Part shown: positions 11,001 to 19,955 of the stretch, piece after piece
How positions within the stretch are numbered: the first letter of the stretch is position 1
Layout of the letters: the number at the start of each line of letters is the position of its first letter
Origin: Smittium culicis
Taxonomy: Eukaryota > Kickxellomycota > Harpellomycetes > Harpellales > Legeriomycetaceae
Length of the DNA stretch: 21,975 nt
Reading direction: 5' to 3'
Assembly (NCBI GenBank): GCA_001970855.1
Contig: LSSN01001639.1
Coordinates: 1 to 21,975, forward strand
The notes under the pieces: model-generated
The model's database searches: none
What the model was told of the DNA's origin: nothing
What the model saw: the letters and a program-made list of their open reading frames with translations, nothing else
Made by a program: the position numbers and the translations under genes

Positions 11001-12432
11001 AATCGAAAAGTTCGGAGATTTGATATTGAAAGCAAACGAACCTCAGATGTGCTTATTTAACTTGTATGATGACTGGCTTAAGACCATTTCATCATATACC
11101 GCCTTTTCTAGACTCGTTTTAATCCTTCGCTCTCTCCATGTCAATAACGAAAAAACCAAAATTATCCTTAGACCAGATAAAACAACATTCACGGAGCCTC
11201 ATCATGTTTGGCCTACTCTCACAGATGAGCAATGGGTTAGCGTTGAAAACAACTTAAAGGACTTAATATTGGCTGATTATGGTAAAAAGAATAATGTAAA
11301 CGTTGCAAGTTTGACACAATCAGAAATTAGAGATATCATCCTTGGTATGGAAATACAAGCGCCATCTTTACAAAGACAGCAAATAGCTGAAATGGAAAAA
11401 CAGGCCAAAGAACAAGCTCAGCTTACTGCTGTAACTACTAAAACGCATAATATTCATGGTGACGAAATCATTGTAACCACTACTAGTAGCTATGAAACCC
11501 AAACTTTTGCTTCTAAATCCGAATGGAGAATTCGCGCTATTTCATCACAGAACTTACCACTTCGTACTAATCATTTGTATGTGATGAGTGATGATATTCG
11601 TGAATCAGGATTCACTTATGTGCTTTCTAAAAATCTGTTAAAGCACTTTATAACTATAGCTGATCTACGTACCCAAATATCAGGATACCTATTTGGAGCA
11701 TCTCCTCCGGATAACCCAAGCGTCAAAGAAATTAGAGCTGTAGTTATGGTTCCTCAATGGGCATCTAACCAAGATATTTATCTTCCAAACCAGCTTCCAA
11801 TGCATCCATACCTTGATGACCTTGAGCCTCTTGGCTGGATTCATACTATGCCAAATGAGTTACCCATGCTTTCTCCTCATGATACAGCTTTACACTCAAA
11901 GTTGCTGGTTTCCTCTACTAATCCACACTTTTCTAAGAAAAAGTGGGACAGCGAATCTTCTATAGTGATTACTTGCGCTTTTACACCAGGGTCATGTTCA
12001 TTAAGTGCTTACAAGCTAACTCCAACAGGCTATGAGTGGTCTCAAAAGCTTATTGGAGAGCTAGCTTTGTCGCTAAGTACTTATGACCCAGAATCATCTA
12101 GTACTTCTACTTCAAACTCATTAAGTTTAAGCCAAATGGGAATGACAAATCTAATTAATGAAGGAACAAATACATATTCGCCCTCGTGTTATGAAAGAGT
12201 TCAGCTTTTGCTATCTGATAGATTCAATGGTTTCTTTATGGTGCCCAACGACGGAGGAATCTGGAACTACAATTTCATGGGTCCGAGCCATAGACCAGAC
12301 ATGACATTCGGACTATCTTTGGATGTACCACTTTCATTTTATGATCAAAAGCACAGACCAAGTCACTTTTTGAATTTCGCAGAAATCGAATCTCCTAACG
12401 ACGAAGCCGACTTGGAAGATCAATTCAGTTGA
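2002..12432 (+). CDS. PRP8: Pre-mRNA-splicing factor PRP8, precursor with four inteins
   Basis: This is the U5 snRNP scaffold that cradles the U2/U6 catalytic RNA and contacts the 5' splice site, branch region and exons in the nucleus. The frame is open for 3476 codons. Outside the inteins the protein follows PRP8 end to end: the N-terminal PRO8NT region (about 15-165), the large RT-like/linker/endonuclease-like core, and the motif QACLK (2996-3000), which in human PRP8 crosslinks to the 5' splice site. An RNase H-like domain begins near 2875. A Jab1/MPN domain (about 3190-3476) has HTMP at 3281-3284 in place of the metalloprotease HxHP, as expected for the inactive Brr2-binding fold. A Ser/Thr-rich insert lies at about 3355-3390. 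Inteins occupy residues 595-1094, 1914-2110, 2194-2366 and 2486-2727. The sum of exteins is 2364 aa, against about 2335 in human. The ATG at 2002 is the first in this frame after an in-frame stop at 1966. A short upstream coding exon remains possible. Confidence 0.97.
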   Translation: MEIDNNKSAEKALQDKAKKWAQLNSKKYSEKRRFGFSDQEKAMMPPEHLRKLIKDHGDMTSRKFRLDKRVYLGALKYLPHAVLKLLENIPMPWEQIREVPVLYHITGAITFVNQTPLVIEPLYIAQWGTMWIVMRREKRDRRHFKRMRFPPFDDEEPPLDFGDNLLDVEPLEAIQMDLDDDEDSVVKEWFYDNKALVEDGNFVSGEAYKKWNLSIPIMSNLHRLAGQLLSDIVDPNYYYLFDLKSFITAKCLGMAIPGGPKFEPMYKDIIDPADEDWNEFNDINKLIIRQPIRTEYKIAFPFLYNSMPRGVQVSNYHYPMTVYIKPEDPDLPAFYFDPVINPISSRSLVAGVGKSNEDELFYGEEADFELPDFAEPFLEDVPLFTDNTAGGLSLYWAPHPFNTKAGRMRRAEDIPLVKDWYLEHCPAGMPVKVRVSYQKLLKCYVLGFLHKRKPRALNKKYLFRQLKATKFFQTAEIDWVEAGLQVCRQGYNMLNLLIHRKNLNYLHLDYNFNLKPVKTLTTKERKKSRFGNAFHLCREILRLTKLIVDAHVQFRLGNVDAFQLADGLQYAFAHVGQLTGMYRYKYRLMRQVRMCFGPDTPVITSSGQTKMIQNIKIGDTLIGDDGESRVVTSITSGKSPMFRVNPVSSFGAINKGLSRSFMDNGFLVNPAHILIISFPDYPKVVFSHNNFESVEVQYISLKFNEKLKSIAPVIHKKIITNAFNKEIGLRSSHSKASKKLELLKSKNYRCKIVECPKDCYTHLYYVRGDGSKAKVSYNHRKESSLHFASEFIQSLPKVEWEVSVSEYIRAYEMYPEISKISYIPRSSSKLTYEISGVSSNIKFSSYFSDIQLQALESSSLIGSILSLYASSKYNASINFITEDKYIRISLEESSSNNENDLKKSVSSIAKSLTELKEDFNISKISSGYIISINKHSNIISVIQNRYNISLNNSRPLDFTKLVDSLRVDSVEIRERFVYGVISVLGFKSQTNNGKDCFILSQVVDDLKSCTTFNTFIASVHLVALSLGLNSEVFNSNLESKIFVFISYCKPHSDNRNNDYLFTITKELNHGHYYGVSVSGANDKFLLADNTVVHNCKDLKHLIYYRFNTGPVGKGPGCGFWAPSWRVWLFFLRGIVPLLERWLGNLLARQFEGRHSKGIAKTVTKQRVESHFDLELRAAVMHDIIDMMPEGIKANKSKTILQHLSEAWRCWKANIPWKVPGMPQPIENMILRYVKAKADWWTSVAYYNRERIRRGATVDKAVAKKNLGRLTRLYLKSEQERQHNYLKDGPYVTAEEAVAVFTTTVHWLESRRFSPIPFPPLSYKHDTKLLILSLERLREAYSVQGRLNSSQREELGLIEQAYDNPHETLNRIKRLLLTQRAFKEVGIEFMDMYSHLIPVYDVEPLEKITDAYLDQYLWYEADKRKLFPAWIKPSDSEPAPLLVYKWCQGINNLDQVWSTKDGGSLVMFQTKLSRVYEKIDLTLLNRLLRLILDHNLADYMTAKNNVGLSFKDMNHTNVYGLIRGLQFASFIFQYYGLVLDLLILGLQRASEIAGPPQLPNSFLQFRDVSTETRHPIRLYSRYIDKIYILLKFDGEESRDLIQRYLTEHPDPNNENIVGYNNKKCWPRDCRMRLMKHDVNLGRAVFWDIKNRLPRSITTIEWDDTFASVYSIDNPNLLFDMSGFEVRILPKSRQLTEEFTVRDGCWALVNDHTKERTAMAYLRIDDESIAKFNNRVRQILMSAGSTTFTKIANKWNTCLIGLMTYYREAVVHTREILDLLVKAETKIQTRVKIGLNSKMPSRFPPVLFYCPKELGGLGMLSMGHVLIPQSDLRWSKQTDVGISHFRSGMSHDDDQMIPNLFRYIQPWESEFIDSQRVWAEYALKRQEANSQNRRLTLEDLEDSWDRGIPRINTLFCFAFGTKVMMSDGSDKDVQDIIVGDKVMQDVGTIPRTVLKTCVGNDHLIKVSFTSDEMGGFYCTKNHILVLSSTPDSIIRSQTNEGKTIVTYYDANLEKTDFTFENTSDANTFIENLLTNQPQIYEISAEDLLNKFNHDLQIKNHFVMYTIPNSENSIRTFSFDLTLSSEQDFAGFEVDGNGRFVLGGSNHGLVVHNSKDRHTLAYDKGWRVRTEWKQYQLLKNNPFWWTNNRHDGKLWQLNAYRTDMIQALGGIECILEHTLFKGTAFPTWEGLFWEQACFSKDTKLMLFDGSLVEAQNIKSGDLLMGDNGSPREVVECCNGIAPLAIIEFEGAENLIVTYNHILCVVFDRDHSSNVNLRVLEDNTVISDSDSKDGVSVSSGEIVELTIRNFLQLSETAAKSLCPFSVDKDLNKIYHSLKSVKDFGPGEYFGFKVKGLDQRFLRHDRMVVHNSGFEESMKYKKLTNAQRSGLNQIPNRRFTLWWSPTINRANVYVGFQVQLDLTGIFMHGKLPTLKISLIQLFRSHQWQRIHESLVMDLCQILDQELEALQIETVQKEAIHPRKSYKMNSSCFDPKTLVKLYTGEYVKAIDVKVGDKLLGDDGSERNVLKSWVGKSNTMYKMSQSHGMDYIVTPKHILVLSYTGPSPKISIISKDLVIAEFYDKYLTKYSLIIKIKNRSNKKYRSASYTSQSVISIYISNNNSSRRYMTMSNKLSEALIKAKNWLSLKLKQIEFARTGSIIEITASKFYKLSPIQRSLLRGYKYELKPGNDTMTGSLSVVGISKLRKSNQPFIGITTDGNQRFVLRDNTVVHNCADILIFAAYKWSVSTPSLLTDSRDRMDSATTQKYWIDVQLRWGDFDSHDIERYTRAKFLDYTTDNMSIYPSPTGVMVGVDLAYNLYSAYGNWFPGMKPLLQQAMAKINKANPALYVLRERIRKALQLYSSDPTEPYLNSQNYGELFSNQTIWFIDDTNVYRVTIHKTFEGNLTTKPINGAIFIFNPRTGQLFLKVIHTSVWAGQKRLGQLAKWKTAEEVAALIRSLPAEEQPRQLIVTRKGMLDPLEVHCLDFPNIVIKGSELQLPFQACLKIEKFGDLILKANEPQMCLFNLYDDWLKTISSYTAFSRLVLILRSLHVNNEKTKIILRPDKTTFTEPHHVWPTLTDEQWVSVENNLKDLILADYGKKNNVNVASLTQSEIRDIILGMEIQAPSLQRQQIAEMEKQAKEQAQLTAVTTKTHNIHGDEIIVTTTSSYETQTFASKSEWRIRAISSQNLPLRTNHLYVMSDDIRESGFTYVLSKNLLKHFITIADLRTQISGYLFGASPPDNPSVKEIRAVVMVPQWASNQDIYLPNQLPMHPYLDDLEPLGWIHTMPNELPMLSPHDTALHSKLLVSSTNPHFSKKKWDSESSIVITCAFTPGSCSLSAYKLTPTGYEWSQKLIGELALSLSTYDPESSSTSTSNSLSLSQMGMTNLINEGTNTYSPSCYERVQLLLSDRFNGFFMVPNDGGIWNYNFMGPSHRPDMTFGLSLDVPLSFYDQKHRPSHFLNFAEIESPNDEADLEDQFS
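3784..5283 (+). mobile_element. PRP8 intein 1 (500 aa) with degenerate LAGLIDADG endonuclease
   Basis: This in-frame insertion splits the extein between RQVRM and [10 protein letters not shown], a junction that is continuous in other PRP8 proteins. Residue 1 is Cys (precursor 595) in block A, CFGPDTPV, followed by [10 protein letters not shown]. Block B reads NPAH, so His is present but the usual Thr is Asn. The C-terminal block ends ADNTVVHN, with Cys at +1. About 280 residues between the splicing halves match the size and layout of a dodecapeptide homing endonuclease. The two motif positions read LIGSILSLY (860-868) and YGVISVLG (978-985), where active enzymes have LLGLWLGDG-like and AGLIDSDG-like sequences. 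The catalytic aspartates are replaced by Leu (867) and Ser (982). The endonuclease is therefore predicted dead while self-splicing is retained. The middle is rich in Ser, Asn, Ile and Lys, consistent with relaxed selection. Confidence 0.95.
7741..8331 (+). mobile_element. PRP8 intein 2, mini-intein (197 aa)
   Basis: The extein is interrupted between RINTLF and [14 protein letters not shown]. The element starts with Cys (precursor 1914; CFAFGTKV) and has a block-A continuation [10 protein letters not shown]. Block B is TKNH followed by ILVLSS, and the C-terminal block ends GLVVHN. The +1 residue is Ser. At 197 aa it has no room for an endonuclease. The stretch YEISAEDLL near the middle is the linker module seen in the other three copies (for example VELTIRNFL in intein 3). 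Human PRP8 has Gln where this host has the obligatory Ser at +1. All residues needed for splicing appear to be present. Confidence 0.95.
8581..9099 (+). mobile_element. PRP8 intein 3, mini-intein (173 aa)
   Basis: The extein is interrupted between GLFWEQA and [12 protein letters not shown]. To my knowledge this is the insertion point of the widespread fungal PRP8 intein first described in Cryptococcus. Block A is [13 protein letters not shown] with [10 protein letters not shown] after it. Block B is TYNH, and the C-terminal block reads YFGFKVKG then MVVHN. The +1 residue is Ser. At 173 aa it is about the size of the minimal Cryptococcus mini-intein and lacks any endonuclease. It is the shortest of the four and lies only 83 extein residues after intein 2. 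Confidence 0.95.
9457..10182 (+). mobile_element. PRP8 intein 4 (242 aa), no endonuclease
   Basis: The extein is interrupted between SYKMNSS and [12 protein letters not shown], within a highly conserved PRP8 segment. Block A is [13 protein letters not shown] with [10 protein letters not shown]. Block B is TPKH followed by ILVLSY, and the C-terminal block ends RDNTVVHN, with Cys at +1. It is about 45-70 residues longer than inteins 2 and 3. The extra length is a Lys/Ser/Asn/Tyr-rich stretch between block B and the linker module [11 protein letters not shown]. No LAGLIDADG-like motif is visible, so the extra residues are either an expanded linker or the eroded remnant of an endonuclease. Both termini resemble intein 1 more than inteins 2 or 3. 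Confidence 0.95.
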
Positions 12433-12658
12433 TCATTTTTTACACTTATTTTTAATTATATATATATCAAGTCTGAATTCCTCATTTATTTTACTATATT
12501 TTAAAACTTTATACGAGTTTATTAATTTTGTTTTCGCATTTTTTTGCTCCTAATAAATCACATTACTTAATTCCTTATGGTACAATTCACTTATAGCTTT
12601 AGTTATTTTGAGTAATTATTCTTATTTTTCCAAATCAAATCAAATCACAATAACTTTA

Positions 12659-12689
12659 AAAAAATATGCACACAATGTACATATTTTTT
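12659..12689. repeat. Hairpin-forming inverted repeat downstream of PRP8
   Basis: The left arm AAAAAATATGCACA pairs with TGTACATATTTTTT across a 3-nt loop with one mismatch. It lies 227 nt after the PRP8 stop. It could be a transcript 3'-end structure or a cruciform. Confidence 0.5.
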
Positions 12690-13554
12690 ATTAATTGATA
12701 AGCAAAACATAATTTTATCTGATTGAATTTATAAAGTAGAAATATTTGATTATTTTTTAAAATTCCATTATTTATTTTTTCTATTTAAAATATTGATATT
12801 TCTTATTTAAAATTAAACCTAAATAATTGCAAAAATAAATGATCATTTCAACGTTAAATGTGAATATCTTATAGCCACCTTATATTCCAATTAATTAATA
12901 ATTGTAAACAATTTATAAAAATTTGTTTATAAAAATTTAATTACATTGATACAAGAAAATGATGAGGCGATACTTAGCTCAACTAAATTTTTTTGACAGG
13001 TAGTGTTATATCATAAGATTTAACGCATTTACTCTTTGGTTCTTTTTAATCATAAACGTGTTACTTTTTATAATGTATAAGAAATCCAATATAAATAATT
13101 CATTTTGATTATACTAAATTTGATGTAGTTGAAGTAGTATTAGTTTTTTATTGAAATTTTTTTAGAGTTTTTTGTTAAATTTAAAATATTTTTTCGACAT
13201 TATCTCTATGATAAAATAAGTTAAAAAATCTTGAAAAGAAAAAATTTTTTATTCTAAGATTTCAGATCTGATAGTATTTGCTTTTATCCAACATTAAAAA
13301 CAATCAAATCGATTTTAAATAGTATAAACCAATTTCATATAATTAAGTAAATAAAAAAAAAAACTCTTATCATAATAATATCAACTCAAGATGTAGGTGC
13401 AATTTGTTACGTATCGTTGAACTATAATTTTCAAATAAGGGTTCAAAAGTTATTACCCAATAATCATGAGCCAATTAAAATTATCCACACTTTAAATTCA
13501 AGTGGATTTAGCTGTGCTCGAAAGTCTAATATAGCCATTTATTTTTATAACTTT

Positions 13555-13591
13555 AGCTAGTTATATAATGTCCTAGGGATATAAACTAGCT
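13555..13591. repeat. Short inverted repeat in the PRP8-SQS1 spacer
   Basis: AGCTAGTTATAT (13555-13566) faces ATATAAACTAGCT (13579-13591), complementary apart from one extra base, across a 12-nt loop. Role unknown. Confidence 0.45.
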
Positions 13592-14660
13592 CGTATAGAA
13601 GGAGGGAGTCATGATCAAGTTAGGTACTATAACGAACCTTCATAAAAATCTAAAAAAAAAAAGTTTCGACTCTACTGTTGTAGGTTTGTAACTTACTAAA
13701 GGACAGTCATATAAATAGTAAAGTATTTGATCTAACAAATAGTTAACTACATGTAAAGAAGACTATTTATAGAATCAGAAATTTTTCTATTAAATATTTG
13801 ATTAACTATAAATATTTTTGTAAAATAAAAAAAATATCAATTAGATTAACAAGAATATAAAAAAATCATATTTATAATCTGAGAAGAATAAAATCACATA
13901 GAAAAATGCTCATCTCAATATAAGAATCACTCATATATAACGCTTCAATGATATAAAATTAACAATGGTTTGTTGCATGTATGTCTTTTTCTCTTTTTCT
14001 TCATCTAATACGCTACTGTAAACTAATTAACATTGCCAAAAGTGTGATTCAAAAAAGTCTATACAAAAATGAAGAAAATTCTAAATTGCACAGACCTTTT
14101 TAGCTTGGTATGTATAGAAATTCTCATTCAATTATACTAACTCTGCGGCAGGCTCTCTATTATATATATTTTTTTTTGATATGATACATGTTTAAAAAAT
14201 TTTTATTTATCTGCCTTTGTTATTCAGAATTTCAATGTACTGATGAAAAATGAATATACACAATTTGTATCCTATCTTGATTAGTTTATTGTTAGATCAA
14301 AAAATAGTCTACTGTTTGTTAAAGAGAATAGTATTGGTTCTTACAATTATTTAGCTAATTATGTTCATATTCTTGGTTATTTTAAAGCTGAATATAAATT
14401 TGATCATTGGTGCTTGTATAAAAATATGAAGACAATTCCAGTTCTGCCTTTATAGCTACAATTCTTTCAATCTGTTTACATTTGGGTATACCATAAAAAA
14501 TAAAGGAGGGATTTGCAATATCTCCACAAAGTTAATTTACGATAACGAAATATTGAATCAATTTTAGATTTTCATACTATAAATTATAATAGATATTTTA
14601 AATAGTCTATTGTTATTAATGATCTATATAATATAAAAAAAAATAAAAAGATAAAAGGAC

Positions 14661-14692
14661 AAATGTGTTAAATGTGTTAAATGTGTTAAATG
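14661..14692. repeat. Tandem repeat, unit AAATGTGTT, about 3.5 copies
   Basis: A 9-bp unit is repeated perfectly. It lies about 120 nt beyond the SQS1 stop and may be in its 3'UTR. Confidence 0.9.
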
Positions 14693-14811
14693 CACAAAAG
14701 CATAGTAAAAAAAAGAAAGAATTGCAGGAGAGGATAAACTTTGAAAGAAAGTAGATCGAATGATGAAGAGAAAAAAAAAGGTTATTACTAAAAAAAAACA
14801 ATCTAAAAAGA

Positions 14812-16804
14812 TTATGCACCGAGACCTCTTCTAGCATCTCTCATGATAGCTTTTACAGGGTCAACTATACCATCACCTTTAGAACCCAAAGATTCTCCAG
14901 GATTCCAACCCATTTTAGCAAGCATTTGGTGTCCTTTGTTTGAGTCACCGATGGATTTGACACCTTCACCAACAACCTTAGTATTATTAGTATCAAGTGG
15001 CGTACCAAGTTGGAAAGAGCCGAAATCAAATCCACGGGAACCTGAAAAAGCTTTTTTGGAGATACGGTTAGGAATTGACTTTCCTTCGTAGTCATTTTTA
15101 TCAACTTTCGATGCAAGATCTAAGATTTGTTTGATAGAGGAATTCTCATTTCGTGGGAAGCCAGTATTCTTTGTTTTAGTAAGAATTGGGTGGCGTAGAT
15201 TACCATTTCCACTTGATTTACAAACAAGGTTATATTCGAAGGATAAGAGCCTAACGAGTTTCCTGTCTCTTTTATTCATTGGCCATAGCCATAGACTAGA
15301 CATCGAACGGTCAGAGACCAAGTTTTTGATTTTTTTGTGAACCAAATGAATATCAATATTGTTAAGTCTAGGGATTTCTTTAACTTTTTTCTTACGTTCA
15401 GGCTTATTCTTTTTAGATTTCTTCTCTTTAGTAGCTTTAACTTTATCGTATTTAGTAGACTTGTTAGATTTTTTTGGGGTTTGAGGTTTTATTAGATACT
15501 TTCTATTTACATCAAATTCGTCAAGAATTGCACCAAACTCGTCATCAAAGTTCATAGATTCTAAATCATCATCATTATCTAAATGAATTAAGAATTGAAG
15601 GTAGAAAGGTTAATAAAAAAAATAAGAGCAGTAATGTATATCAATTATATTACCAGAGTTTGAGTTTTCTCCGAGAGCAAATTTACCAAAGTCCATAGTA
15701 TTTGATCTCATGGATACATCGTTAAAGTATTGAGAGGAGTCATCCTGGCTTTTGATGTTCTAAAATTTCAATAAACGGTGTTATTTAAATGGCAATTATA
15801 AAAATTATAGTATTATTAGTTACATCAAAATAGTCTTTTATTATATCGTCCGAAGGTTCAAAATCGTCGTCAAAAGCAACAGACTTTCGGTTTTTAGAAG
15901 GGCTTTTTTTTCTTTTAGCATTCAAAGATACAAAAGATAATTGCTCTTGCTCTTGATCATCTTCAGAAATATAGAACTCTTCTTCATCGATTGCATCGAA
16001 ATCATCAGTTTCCTCTGACGAATCTTCACTGGAACTATCAGTAGATTCATCTAGATCAATAATGAATTGGTCAGGGTTGATAAGATCAAAATTTGAGCTA
16101 TGAGAAGCATTAGAAGTGGTAGTAGCTTTAATGGAAATTGATCCAAGTTGGAGGTCAACCTTTTCAGTGATGTTTTTATTAGGAGTATAGGTGAAACTTT
16201 CTTCCTTTGAGTCAGTTGAAGGCTTGAAATCAATTTTTTTATCTGATAAATGGTTTTTAGATGAATTGTTATAATTGGATCCGCCGTTAGGAAGAGGCTC
16301 AAATCCTGATAGATCTACATTAAAATCAAGTTGATCGTCAGTGAGATATTTACCAGAGCTAATGGTCTTGAATTTGTTATTGCTTCCGGTAGTTGAAATG
16401 GGAGTTTTAAAATTAGCGGAATTATCAGTAATAGAGCTTGAGACATTTTGGCCAGCTGGATCAACAATACTTTCTTCAGCTTTGATTGCTGAAGATTTGA
16501 ATTCGATTTTCTTATCTGAGTAATAGGATTGAGAAGAATTTTTATAATTGGAACTGCCATTTGGAACTATGCTAAATTTATTGAAATCAATTTTAGGCAT
16601 TTTATCGAAATCCTCCATAGTGAGATACTTTTTTGGGGGATTGTAGCTCGGTTTAGTGTCGATTATAAAGGATGGATGCTCTTCGTCCAAGGCTTTTGAT
16701 TGAGAATCAGAATCAAGAGGTTTTTCTTCATTTGGACAGGAAGCATCACTAGTTTGTGTTGTTTCGGCTTTGGGACTTTTACCCATTAAATCGATGCTTG
16801 CCAT
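14812..16804 (-). CDS. SQS1: SQS1/PFA1-like R3H and G-patch protein (predicted Prp43 activator)
   Basis: Three exons, 16804-15824, 15759-15654 and 15578-14812, join with matching phases (0 and 1) into 617 aa. The C-terminus is a G-patch (about 566-617) containing GHQMLAKMGWNPGESLG and ending ARRGLGA. Before it is an R3H domain (about 440-502) with SLWLWPMNKRDRKLVRLL and a GNGNLRHPILTKT segment. A Lys-rich, probably nuclear-targeting stretch lies at about 398-430. The N-terminal 320 residues are acidic and Ser/Asn-rich, with an internal duplication. This architecture is that of yeast Sqs1/Pfa1, whose G-patch stimulates the DEAH helicase Prp43 in ribosome assembly and spliceosome disassembly. 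The short exon 2 encodes FGKFALGEN, a conserved-looking segment. The gene converges on PRP8. Retention of intron 1 would add a few residues and then a stop. Orthology to SQS1 is inferred from domain order. Confidence 0.85.
15579..15653 (-). other. SQS1 intron 2 (75 nt, phase 1)
   Basis: The donor is GTAATA at 15653 and the acceptor CATTTAG ends at 15579. The split codon becomes GAT. TTAAC lies upstream of the acceptor as a possible branch site. The join gives GENSNS-DNDDDLESM. Confidence 0.8.
15760..15823 (-). other. SQS1 intron 1 (64 nt, phase 0)
   Basis: The donor is GTAACT at 15823 and the acceptor TTTTAG ends at 15760. Removing it joins codon 327 (Asp, of DYFD) to NIKSQDDSSQYF in frame. 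Read through, it hits a stop within 14 codons. Confidence 0.8.
16196..16633 (-). repeat. Diverged duplication inside the SQS1 N-terminus
   Basis: Two units of about 53-55 codons lie at 16633-16469 and 16354-16196. Unit 1 contains KKYLT, PNGSSNYKNSS and SDKKIEFK. Unit 2 contains GKYLT, PNGGSNYNNSS and SDKKIDFK. The DNA is also visibly similar, so this is an old tandem duplication in a disordered region. Function unknown. Confidence 0.8.
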
Positions 16805-16810
16805 TATGTA

Positions 16811-16853
16811 AAAGGGTAGAGGTTATTGTATGGGGAGGGGTGAGGGTACTGGG
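16811..16853 (-). promoter_or_regulatory. Pyrimidine-rich leader of SQS1
   Basis: On the gene strand this stretch, immediately before the ATG, is C/T-rich with runs of CCC. It stands out from the AT-rich background. CT-rich tracts near the start codon are common in fungal promoters and often mark the transcription start. Confidence 0.4.
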
Positions 16854-16890
16854 ATAAATAGGATTTATTCTGAGTTTGTGGTGTGTTGAG

Positions 16891-16897
16891 GTATATA
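16891..16897 (-). promoter_or_regulatory. Candidate TATA element of SQS1
   Basis: On the gene strand TATATAC lies 93 nt before the ATG at 16804. It is followed downstream by a pyrimidine-rich leader. Confidence 0.4.
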
Positions 16898-17738
16898 GTA
16901 GTAACAGGTGCGATCAAAACAATGGAGCACGAAATAGAATTACTGAATGAAAATAAAAAAAGGGGATAATAGTGAAATAGCTGAAATATGAGTTAATCCT
17001 TTAAGATATTTTGAAGGGCTGTTAAAAAAGTGGGAGCAAAAACAGCGAAGGAGTGAACAAGACTTAATCTATTTAGTTGATACTAGTAGCTTAATTATGG
17101 AATTCAAATAAACAGAACATCATCACAGCTTCTTTAAAATATATCTGCTGCAGAAATTTGGCTCTGTATTCAATAGGCGGCTGAAATGGTTTCTTAATGA
17201 ATTTTGATTTTTTGATTTTAGGCTGATTAGCCGCAGTTTTTTAGATTATACACCCGATTGGCTGGTTTGTTATTATAAGCCTATTATATCTCTTGGCTAA
17301 ATTACATACTAAAACATATCCAAATAAATAATAGCTCTAAATTAATACAATACAAGTAAAATCCGATATAATAGCAAGCTGAAGGTTACTGGTTTTCAAT
17401 TAGGACTTTCTATTGATTTATCTCCACATTTTTCTTGATATAATTGGATGCATTATTTTCAATACCACTCAGTTCGTCATCATCATTGGTTTCAAATTCC
17501 ATAGGTAAAATTAAACATTCACTGCAAAACAAAATGGCTCAAATAACATTTTCTCGTTCATTACGCTATAATTAAACACATGTATTGATTTGTTAATAAT
17601 CTATAAGTAAGTTTATTATTTGCTAATATCCTATTACAAGCCAATGACTAATGATATCTCGGGATAAAGCTATTATCATGCAATGTAGTTGGCTGTATTT
17701 GGAAGACTAAATATTATCCACCGACCATGCGATTTTAA

Positions 17739-17930
17739 CCCTTTCAGGGGCGGTTGGCTTTTTTTGAACTACCAAAATCATCCAACCATATTACTAATAA
17801 ATAAATCGATTTATGAATGATACTTATTTATTGGCTACGAATTTTTTTTCGTTCAATAAAAAATTATTTATAATTTACCTATCTAATTATGATTTTTAAT
17901 GAAGCTTAATAGTGCTAGCGCCGGAAAGGG
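17739..17930. mobile_element. piggyBac-type MITE, 192 bp, TTAA target sites
   Basis: The element starts CCCTTTCAGGGGCGG and its right end reads, in reverse complement, CCCTTTCCGGCGC. TTAA flanks both ends (17735-17738 and 17931-17934). TTAA duplication and terminal CCC/GGG are hallmarks of piggyBac-family transposons. It is too short for a transposase and its interior is AT-rich. A 9-bp inverted pair (17796-17804 and 17824-17832) sits inside. The terminal repeats match perfectly for 7 bp, or 12 with the flank, and then imperfectly. Confidence 0.6.
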
Positions 17931-19685
17931 TTAAATAAATAATATCAGAATGTAGAGTCAATTTTTCTTTGTTGGCAGGAAAATATACATTTACGCAGCA
18001 AGCGAATTTATAGATTACCCAAATATAAGTTAAAAATGTGATCCAATCAATAATTTCCATCACCCTCTACTTGCTAATGCATTTAAAATCTAAAACTGGT
18101 TTCTAGAGAATTAAAAACAGTTCTGTTGAAAATTAATCAGCTTTACTCTCACATCTAATGCTACGGTATTTGAATATACCAGTTCATGATGTCATTTTTT
18201 ATTAGCTGAGCCTGAAATAATTAAACTAAATGTAAAATAACTCAATAATTACAGATTAAAGCAATATTTTCTATGCAATTAATTAACTAATTAGTTGAAC
18301 AGGAACATGACATTTATATAATGCATAACTTGCATTTTTCAGCAGACCGACTCCACAGTTTTTATCTATCAGCAAATAAACAGATAAATAAATCTAAACC
18401 AGGTACATTTCCGCAATGCGTTTATAGGCGAACATATATACATTTAGTATCGCATGTTTAGAGCCTGAATTAGGCCTAAATGTAATTTCATACATTATTA
18501 AATTGGTATATCATACTAAGAGTACCATTTTGATTCAACTATTTCACCGCTCGCACAATATGAAAAAAAAATAATTTCATCAATCAAAAAAGAAGTATTT
18601 ATTAAAATACATTCTAATTCAAAGTAGCTCAAAAGTATATGTTTATTGATTAATAAAAATTCAGTTTATAACTTGATACATAATCATCATGACGAATAGA
18701 TTTATTTGTTTACTTTACTTAAATGACTCTAAAATAGGCATTGGGAATTTCGAGATTCCAATTAAAAGAAATACAAACTTCTTATTGAAAGATTTTTAAG
18801 TATACTTGCTCAGTTATACCCATTTCAATATCTGGTAAATAATAAATAAATTTAATTAGCTATATCTGCATATAAACAGATAATTTTCCCAGTTTGATAA
18901 ATTTATTCTCACAAAAAATAAAAAGCTTGTGTTAAAATATTTATTATCTGAATCTTTTATTTCGGAGAGAGGAGGGGAGCTAAAATTACTTATACTGATA
19001 AATTATATAGATAATGTACCACTCTTTTATTGGCCAGATTAAGTACTAATTAAATCATTACACTTGGATTTTAATTTTAAATATATCTGATTTTATGCAG
19101 TGATTTTGTAGTGTAACTCAGTATGAAAATTTAGTTATCAATAATTTTTTATATTAAGTAAATTTTATTAAATACACACAATAAATATTTAAAGCTAATT
19201 TAAAAATCAATAAAAACATTAGTTATCTTTATACTAAAAATTGCTATTAAAAAAAAAAAGCTACCGTTTTTTAACTTTGTTTTTGTCTGTTTCAAATTAC
19301 TTCAACTTTATTCCAAATCCAGAAAGAATCATAATAGCTGCATTGATCTAATTTTAAACTCTTTCATATAAGCAATTAGACATCTCAATTATTAAAAATA
19401 AAGACATTTTATATAGTTTGAGTCCACTCAAGTCTCCTGAACGATGCTTGACTATGAAAATACGTTTTATATAATATATCAATTAACCAAGGGCCATAAC
19501 CTAAAAAATATTTGTTATTTTGCCTCCCCAAGGGCTAAAACTATTTTTGCTCTGAGTAAAATTACATTTGATTTCGCACATGTTGAATACATATTGGCTT
19601 TTTTTTTCCCTCCAAAATAAACCACTTAATTTACTATGTAAATAAAATCTATGAGAAAATAAGTTTCATGTTTAATTCTATAAAC

Positions 19686-19727
19686 AAAAGTAAAAGTAAA
19701 AATAAAAATAAAAATAAAAATAAAAAT
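19686..19727. repeat. Microsatellite, hexamer AAAAGT/AAAAAT x7
   Basis: Two AAAAGT units are followed by five AAAAAT units without interruption, about 230 nt upstream of ATG5. Confidence 0.9.
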
Positions 19728-19864
19728 GTGCCATTCTAATTCGCCAGTTTTCAATCTTAATATTCCAACCATAATATCTTATATTTAAGGTATTATACTT
19801 ATTGTACAATTCTTCGTAGAAAGTAAATAAATCAATTTAACTTACAACTATAGGCAACAAGCTA

Positions 19865-19871
19865 TATATAC
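19865..19871 (+). promoter_or_regulatory. Candidate TATA element of ATG5
   Basis: TATATAC, within CTATATATACC, lies 91 nt before the ATG at 19956. Confidence 0.4.
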
Positions 19872-19955
19872 CATTTTATTCTTATAGTAGTCTAGTAACC
19901 CTCTAATTAGTTCTACTCTAATTCATATTTTATTTTAACTGTTACTCATACTAAA

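Larger units (their letters stand above)
12433..14811. other. Intergenic region between convergent PRP8 and SQS1
   Basis: AT-rich 2.4-kb spacer holding both 3' ends. An AATAAA at 12552, 120 nt past the PRP8 stop, is a possible polyadenylation signal. Besides the inverted repeats and the 9-bp tandem repeat I see no gene or RNA in it. Confidence 0.6.
16805..19955. other. Long divergent intergenic region between SQS1 and ATG5
   Basis: This 3.15-kb region carries both promoters, the 192-bp piggyBac-type element and a hexamer microsatellite. No frame of convincing length is present on either strand. A gene made of very small exons cannot be excluded; the best exon-like piece is at 17411-17521 on the minus strand. 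Confidence 0.5.

Noticed and set aside
14616..14837. 73-codon Phe-rich minus-strand frame
   Set aside because: It overlaps the SQS1 end and low-complexity A/T tracts. The translation is mostly Phe/Leu/Ser from homopolymers.
17411..17521. Exon-like 36-codon stretch on the minus strand after a TTTTGCAG acceptor, with an acidic run and a stop
   Set aside because: A frame this short is expected by chance in 3 kb, no matching upstream exon or donor was found, and the translation resembles nothing I know.
18180..18220. ATGATGT and CTGA as a C/D snoRNA
   Set aside because: Spacing is only about 25 nt and no second box pair or terminal stem is present.
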